The notes under the pieces: model-generated
The model's input: only the letters and a program-made list of their open reading frames with translations
Told to the model about the DNA's origin: nothing
Databases searched by the model: none
Program-made: the position numbers and the translations under genes
NCBI RefSeq assembly: GCF_018155095.1
Contig: NZ_NAAI01000011.1
Coordinates: 1 to 62,294, forward strand
Direction: 5' to 3'
DNA from: Bartonella queenslandensis
GTDB lineage: Bacteria; Pseudomonadota; Alphaproteobacteria; Rhizobiales; Rhizobiaceae
Length of the DNA: 62,294 nucleotides
Part shown: piece by piece, positions 57,730 through 62,294 of the stretch
Position numbering within the stretch: position 1 is the stretch's first letter
How the letters are laid out: each line of letters opens with the position of its first letter

Positions 57730-58981
57730 ATGCCTCTAATAAGACTTGGTATGGGAACAGAAAACAGTATTGAGCTTCTTTACACGCTCATTCAAATGGC
57801 AAGACCATGCACAATCATTGAAATCGGTGCGGGAGACAGCACGCGCTTAATTGCAACAGCCCTGCAAAAAGCAAAACAAGCATGGGAAGAGGATAAAAAA
57901 CTTTTAGAATCTTCCTTGGGAAGAACGTACAGCGTTGCTTGACCCTTCAGGTGTCCTTGAAAATTATCAACCACGCTTGATCAGCATTGATGATTTTTCA
58001 GCAGAAGGTCAGTCAGCCGAAGAGGCATGGCAAAAACTGCTCCAAGACGACGGCATTGAAAAAGACACTGTAACATTTATTAATGAGAATTTTTTCTCTC
58101 TCGATAAAAGCACTCTCAAATCTTGGGGACCAATAGATTTTGCTTGGATTGATGCTGGAACGCCCGCAGACGATGTGCGATTTGTTACCACACTTTGGGA
58201 ACATATCACCGCTAATGGTTATCTCTGTCTCCATGAACCAACCATGACAACAACCGTTGCACTCGATGGCGCTCAACGGATTAGACGCGTCAGAACTCCT
58301 TTGTGGGAAGAAATTCTCTACCGCCTTGATAGCTCCTATGAGGCTTTAACACTCCTCGAAAATCACAAATATCGCCAAAGTGGTCTGGGTATTATTCGCA
58401 AACGTGCCCCTACTGAGCAAATTGTACGCTCACAATCGCTCCAAGCAGAACTTATAGAAATCAATGAACTTCCCCTTCGCAATGATCTTTTGCCCATGGG
58501 ACAAGAAACACTAAACAAACGCAGTAAAGCCAATTCACTGATTTCTGCTATGACCTCACCAACATTGCGCGCTGTTTACGCTGCCATTATCCTTGGAGCA
58601 AAAAATCTTACTGATATCCTAAAAACTGTCGATTGTAATGCCAAAACCATTCATAAATCGATCAATCGTCTTTTGAATCTTGGTCTTATTCAAAACACAA
58701 CAGCAGGATTTCAAGCAGAAGAGACACTGTGGAAAATGCTCGAAAGTAAAAATGAGCGGGAGAGAGAAAATTTAAGCGACCGCTATTTAGAAACAGAAGA
58801 AATGCTTAAAAAAATTTCAGAAGCCTTTCAAATGGGCAAAACCTATAATGAAACGGAAGTTTCCAAGATATGCAACCTCTTTACGGTCGATTTTACCAGA
58901 TTACGACGCACCCTTGTTGAGAGAGGATTTTTACAACGCCATGGGGGCAAATACCAACGCAGGCTCTCAAAAGAGAATTGA
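57730..58981 (+). pseudogene. SAM-dependent methyltransferase with C-terminal HTH/DUF2087, split by frameshift
   Basis: N-terminal part (57730-57942) has a class I SAM motif TIIEIGAGDSTRLIATAL. The second frame (open from ~57917) continues as WEERTALLDPSG..., GPIDFAWIDAGTPADDVRF, then a helical winged-helix-like region (LRAVYAAIILGAKNLTDILK) and a C-terminal DUF2087-type domain (YNETEVSKICNLF, DFTRLRRTLVERGFLQR, KYQRR). The break is within 57910-57917. If joined, ~417 residues. A methyltransferase fused to a nucleic-acid-binding-like tail is unusual. Substrate unknown. Confidence 0.75.
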
Positions 58982-59073
58982 ACAATTAATTAATCAACGC
59001 AATCGTTTTTCTTCTATACTTCAAGAGAATAGATAACCTTCCACTCAAAAATATAATTTCATAAGGGCATACG

Positions 59074-59941
59074 ATGCAATTATCATCACCGCAAAAAACA
59101 TCTCAGAAAAACAAAATTCCTCCTGCAATCATTGGATTATTCCCTCAAATATTTGCAGAGCATTATACGATTAAGGAGTTAGATCACTTATTTTTTAAAT
59201 TATCTGCTCCTGATGAAACAGAAGGAGATAGCAAAACCTTTAAAACCAAGAAGCGACTAAATGCCATCAACATGGAATGTGATGATCCACTTGAAATCCT
59301 TAGCAATCTTCTTACGGATTTTATGAACAAAGAGCCATTATAATTATCCTCACAAAAATCCCCAGCGAAAAGAAGATAAATGTGAAGTTCTAAAATCTTT
59401 AAAGAAAATTGGATTAGAATATCATAGTGAAGGATATATTATTAAAGCTGGTCTCCTCTCTACAGAAACGTTGCAAAAAGAAGTTGTAAAGAACGGACTG
59501 TTAGCAATAGAAACCGAAATAAAGAGAGCATTAGAACAAATAGAAACCGATCCAATGGCTTCAGCTCTCTATGCAGCAAATTTATTGGAAGCATCCTGTA
59601 AAGCTTATCTCAACCACTACTCTATCGCATATGAAGAAACAGCCCATGCGCTTCCCGCTTTATGGAAACAAGTCGCGGAGCATGCTAAGATTCGTCCAGA
59701 AGATGTAGAGAAAAAAAACGCTAATGATTTCGATGTCAATGACTTAAAAATGATCGCATCCGGTCTATATAGAATTGCGGATGATACCATGAATTTAAGA
59801 AACAAAAAAGGAGCAGCCCATGGACACTCGGAAGCAAACTTTCGAAAAATCAACCTCAATCCTCGTCATGCGCGCTTAGCTGTTAATGCAGCCTCTGCCC
59901 TTGCAATGTATATCTTAGAGTTACGTCAAAAAACATCATAA
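59074..59941 (+). pseudogene. Abi_C-domain (abortive-infection-like) protein, split by frameshift
   Basis: First frame 59074-59343 (MQLSSPQKTSQKNKIPPAII to NKEPL). The second frame is open from ~59333 (HYNYPHKNPQRKEDKCEVLK) through 59941. The C-terminal part carries the Abi_C landmarks: ALEQIETDPMASALYAANLLEASCKAYL (trimmed: IETDPMASALYAANLLEASC) and NLRNKKGAAHGHS. Joined length ~288 residues. Domain is found in some phage-resistance proteins. A single indel near 59333-59341 breaks it. The ATG has AAGGGC upstream. Confidence 0.75.
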
Positions 59942-60328
59942 AAAATACTCTCGATAACAAGACAGATTGTCCCTTATAAATTTTTCATCAGGACGCAAAC
60001 GGATCCGTAAAACCAGACCAGATCTTATGAAGTCCGCAAACCTTTTGACTTTTGGAGCAGAACATAATTTTACTCCGATGCAGAAAAAATTGACAGCAAA
60101 CAGACTCCGGAATAAACTCACCAAGATCCGTTTAATTGACGGTTTTATTTGGAAGAAAAAGGGGATACACAAGAGGAACATCAAGAGACAACCATTGGGA
60201 AAACCATCAGCACTTCCAATCACATTCATCCCGGTATCACAGCCCTCACAAACAGGCATTCACTCTCAAAGCATGTGATTTATGGGGCAGAACAAATATT
60301 TGAAGAATATCAGCAGGGGGGTATCAGA
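59942..60328. other. spacer with unassigned frames before the DHA2 transporter
   Basis: Frame 59967-60278 encodes a basic stretch (SLINFSSGRKRIRKTRPDLM) and an overlapping frame from 60149 (EEKGDTQEEHQETTIGKTIS ... AEQIFEEYQQGG) runs into the transporter gene. They may be two halves of one former small gene broken by a frameshift near 60150. Not a family I know, so left unassigned. Confidence 0.35.
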
Positions 60329-61693
60329 ATGCAAAAAAAAGATTCCTATAGCAAATCAGAAAAATATGTCATCTATACCGTCATTATTTCCAGTATACTT
60401 CCCTTGCTCGATGGAAGCATTGTTAATGTCATCCTCCCTGATCTTGCACATTATTTTTCAGCAGGAGACAATAATATACAATGGATTGTAACTTCCTATT
60501 TTCTCGCCACTGTTCCTGGGCTTTTAATAGCTGCTTTTGTGCAGGAGAGAATAGGCATAAAAAAGACATGGCTCATTGCAAACTTCATTTTTATGCTTGG
60601 CTCACTGGGGGTAGGATTAAGCTATGATTTTCAAACCATTATCTCTTCCCGTATCGTTCAAGGCTTTGGGACAGGCCTTTTATTGCCCCTAAGCCAAACC
60701 ATTATTGCCTTACAATTTGGACAGACACGCGTTCGCCAAGCTATGGGCACCATAGCCGTCCCAACGGTTTTTGCTCCAGCCTTTGGTCCACTGGTGGGAG
60801 CCTCAATTGCTCAGTATGTCTCTTGGCGTTTATTATTTTTTATCAATATTCCGCTTATTTTCTTAGCTGTCGCCATTGGGGCAAAACATTTGAAAAGCAA
60901 TGAAACAGCAAAAACAAAATTTAACTTACTGGCATTTTTAGCCTTTTCCCTATCCCTTATTTCATTTTTTTACCTCACAGAAGCCAGAAACATCAATAAC
61001 AACAACATTCTCTCTCTCATAGCACTGATAGCGATAATCTCTCTCATATTCTTCATTGTATTTAATCAGAGAGCAAAAAATAAATTAATCGTCTTTAGCG
61101 GATTTACAAATGTGCGCTATACATTGCTCATGATCATGGGGCTTATTGCTTCCTTTCTCTTTTATAGCTTTCTTGTTTATTTCCCGCTAGCTACCGCCTT
61201 GGAAGAGCCTCATGAAAAAAGCCTTCTCATCATCGGTGCACTCCTTGCTCTACAAGGGGTGGGTGCATGGATCGGAAGGAAATTCATTTATCAGAAATGG
61301 AAAGAAAAATCTCCCTTTTTCATGATAGGAATTGGTTTGCTGATCTCAAGTTTTGGCTTATTATGCTTTGGCTATACGATAAGCATGGATGGATTGGGAT
61401 TCTTACTAAGGGGTGTAGGGCTTGGCATCACCACCATTGTATGCCTATCCGCCCCTATCCAATATGTCGATCGTTTATACGTGAAAGATACGGCGGTTAT
61501 CACACGCATATTACAGCAAATAGGTGGTGCTTTGGGAGGTGTGTTCGCAGGCTATTTACTCCATACGTTCACAAAAGGATACCTCTCCCTTAACCAAACA
61601 TATCTCCTATTCTTCCTCTTCTCTATCACTGCATTTTTATTGTTTTGTCTCGTACTCTCCCTATCGCGTAAGGAGAAGAGCGAAAATTTATGA
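60329..61693 (+). CDS. DHA2-type (EmrB/QacA-like) MFS efflux transporter
   Basis: 454 residues. Starts MQKKDSYSKSEKYVIYTVII; motif DGSIVNVILPDLAHYF (DHA2 motif D1), IVTSYFLATVPGLLIAAF, RIVQGFGTGLLLPLSQTII, FFINIPLIFLAVAIG. About 13-14 membrane helices, a little shorter than EmrB. ATG 60329 has GGGGGG upstream; the in-frame codon at 60149 would add a non-family 60-residue tail. It is intact, while the first MFS gene of the module is broken. Substrate unknown. Confidence 0.88.
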   Translation: MQKKDSYSKSEKYVIYTVIISSILPLLDGSIVNVILPDLAHYFSAGDNNIQWIVTSYFLATVPGLLIAAFVQERIGIKKTWLIANFIFMLGSLGVGLSYDFQTIISSRIVQGFGTGLLLPLSQTIIALQFGQTRVRQAMGTIAVPTVFAPAFGPLVGASIAQYVSWRLLFFINIPLIFLAVAIGAKHLKSNETAKTKFNLLAFLAFSLSLISFFYLTEARNINNNNILSLIALIAIISLIFFIVFNQRAKNKLIVFSGFTNVRYTLLMIMGLIASFLFYSFLVYFPLATALEEPHEKSLLIIGALLALQGVGAWIGRKFIYQKWKEKSPFFMIGIGLLISSFGLLCFGYTISMDGLGFLLRGVGLGITTIVCLSAPIQYVDRLYVKDTAVITRILQQIGGALGGVFAGYLLHTFTKGYLSLNQTYLLFFLFSITAFLLFCLVLSLSRKEKSENL

Positions 61694-62090
61694 GATGACA
61701 ATATTTACAATGGTTATAAAATCATAGAAGTATTTGTTATGGTTGAAGGGTACCAACCCTTCTCCCTCATCTTTCATCATTTTTACAAAAGAGTTCTAAC
61801 CCGCTAGGCTGCTTTAAGCTCTAGAATTGGACATACCCACTCACTTACGTGGTTAGCCATGTATGGCTTCTTCCATGTGACTTAGAGATCTCTAAAAAAC
61901 TATTGTCATAAGATATTTTTCTATCTTTGAAGATATCCATGGGGTTAAGCATACGTTTCAATGTGCGATAATCCCATACGCACGCTCACAAATGCCCCTA
62001 CACCACCACCAGCATAAGCACCATAACCTCTCAAGCATCTCTGATAAGAAAAAACGCCCCCCCTTACAAAGTTCTAGAAGAACACAGCGA
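61694..62090. other. gene-free spacer
   Basis: 400 bases between the DHA2 transporter and the relic of the membrane protein end. An 18-codon minus-strand frame at 61804-61860 (MANHVSEWVCPILELKAA) is noted but unsupported. Confidence 0.5.
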
Positions 62091-62250
62091 TAGCTTTTTT
62101 CAAAAACTTGAATCAGCGGCAAAAGCTTCTGTTCACTTTTTGGACAAAGCTACAACAAAAGCATCGCAGATGGGGTGGTGGGGCTTTTTAGGAAGCCTGA
62201 TTGGCGCCGTCATTTGCAGCATTTTTGGCTATTATGGTTACAAAAGCTAG
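62091..62250 (+). pseudogene. C-terminal fragment of a paralogue of the 54008 membrane protein
   Basis: An open frame reads SDSFFQKLESAAKASVHFLD, then KATTKASQMGWWGFLGSLIG, AVICSIFGYYGYKS and stop. The last 27 residues match the end of the protein at 54008-55105 (MGWWGFLGSLIGAIISSVCG, YYGYKS). No start codon or N-terminal helices are present, so it is a remnant or a duplication boundary. Confidence 0.75.
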
Positions 62251-62294
62251 AGGAATTTTTTCATGCTTTAAAAAGCAGAAATTTTCTTACACTT

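Noticed and set aside
61804..61860. 18-codon minus-strand ORF (MANHVSEWVCPILELKAA) considered as another short peptide gene
   Set aside because: No ribosome site, no partner enzyme next to it, does not end in Asn.

Overview
The window is AT-rich chromosome of an alphaproteobacterium, almost certainly Bartonella. The clues are Rhizobiales-type housekeeping genes (rpmH-rnpA-yidC-yihA, dapB-gpmA, etfBA plus ETF-ubiquinone oxidoreductase, an Mrp without its CxxC pair), an alphaproteobacterial porin, an autotransporter barrel end, small lineage-specific membrane or coiled-coil genes, and long decaying intergenic stretches. I identified it by reading protein families; no search was run.

Layout: 1-361 is the end of an autotransporter. 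943-6310 (minus) is a peptide-type ABC transporter operon: binding protein, two permeases, two ATPases. 6710-21289 (minus) carries five more paralogous binding proteins. Four are tandem copies, and tag-xseA sits between the first and the rest. The spacers upstream of the four tandem copies are decayed copies of the 5' third of xseA, so the amplified unit was 'binding protein + spacer + start of xseA'. 22.4-25.5 kb holds small membrane proteins, a TauE-type exporter and its TIGR02186-like partner. 26.0-29.6 kb is the electron-transfer-flavoprotein module, with a decayed partial duplication at the etfA/ETF-QO junction. 29.9-41.4 kb is housekeeping (rsmI, a YraN-like gene, a ProC-like gene, mrp, rpmH, rnpA, yidC, yihA, a GST, dapB, gpmA).

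The most interesting region lies between tRNA-Leu(CAG) at 41525 and tRNA-Ser(GCT) at 47398. After a cluster of small secreted or membrane coiled-coil genes comes a compact microcin C-like operon. It has a seven-codon gene (44561-44584, peptide MDHLECN) behind a very strong ribosome binding site, a 13-bp perfect hairpin, an MccB-like E1 enzyme (44660-45724), and an MFS exporter coupled by ATGA overlap (45721-46941). A precursor heptapeptide ending in Asn, an intercistronic hairpin, MccB and MccC is the minimal architecture of a Trojan-horse peptide-nucleotide antibiotic. No mccD, mccE or mccF homologue is visible.

47.7-53.0 kb has a porin, a relic region, an alpha/beta hydrolase and a Bcr/CflA-type MFS pump. 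54.0-62.3 kb is an accessory module: a membrane protein whose C-terminal coding end is repeated at 62.1-62.25 kb, and between the two copies an MFS gene, an unknown gene, a methyltransferase-DUF2087 gene, an Abi_C-domain gene and a DHA2-type MFS gene. The first MFS gene, the methyltransferase gene and the Abi_C gene are each split by a frameshift, so the module looks recently inactivated, unless these are phase-variable sites or assembly errors.
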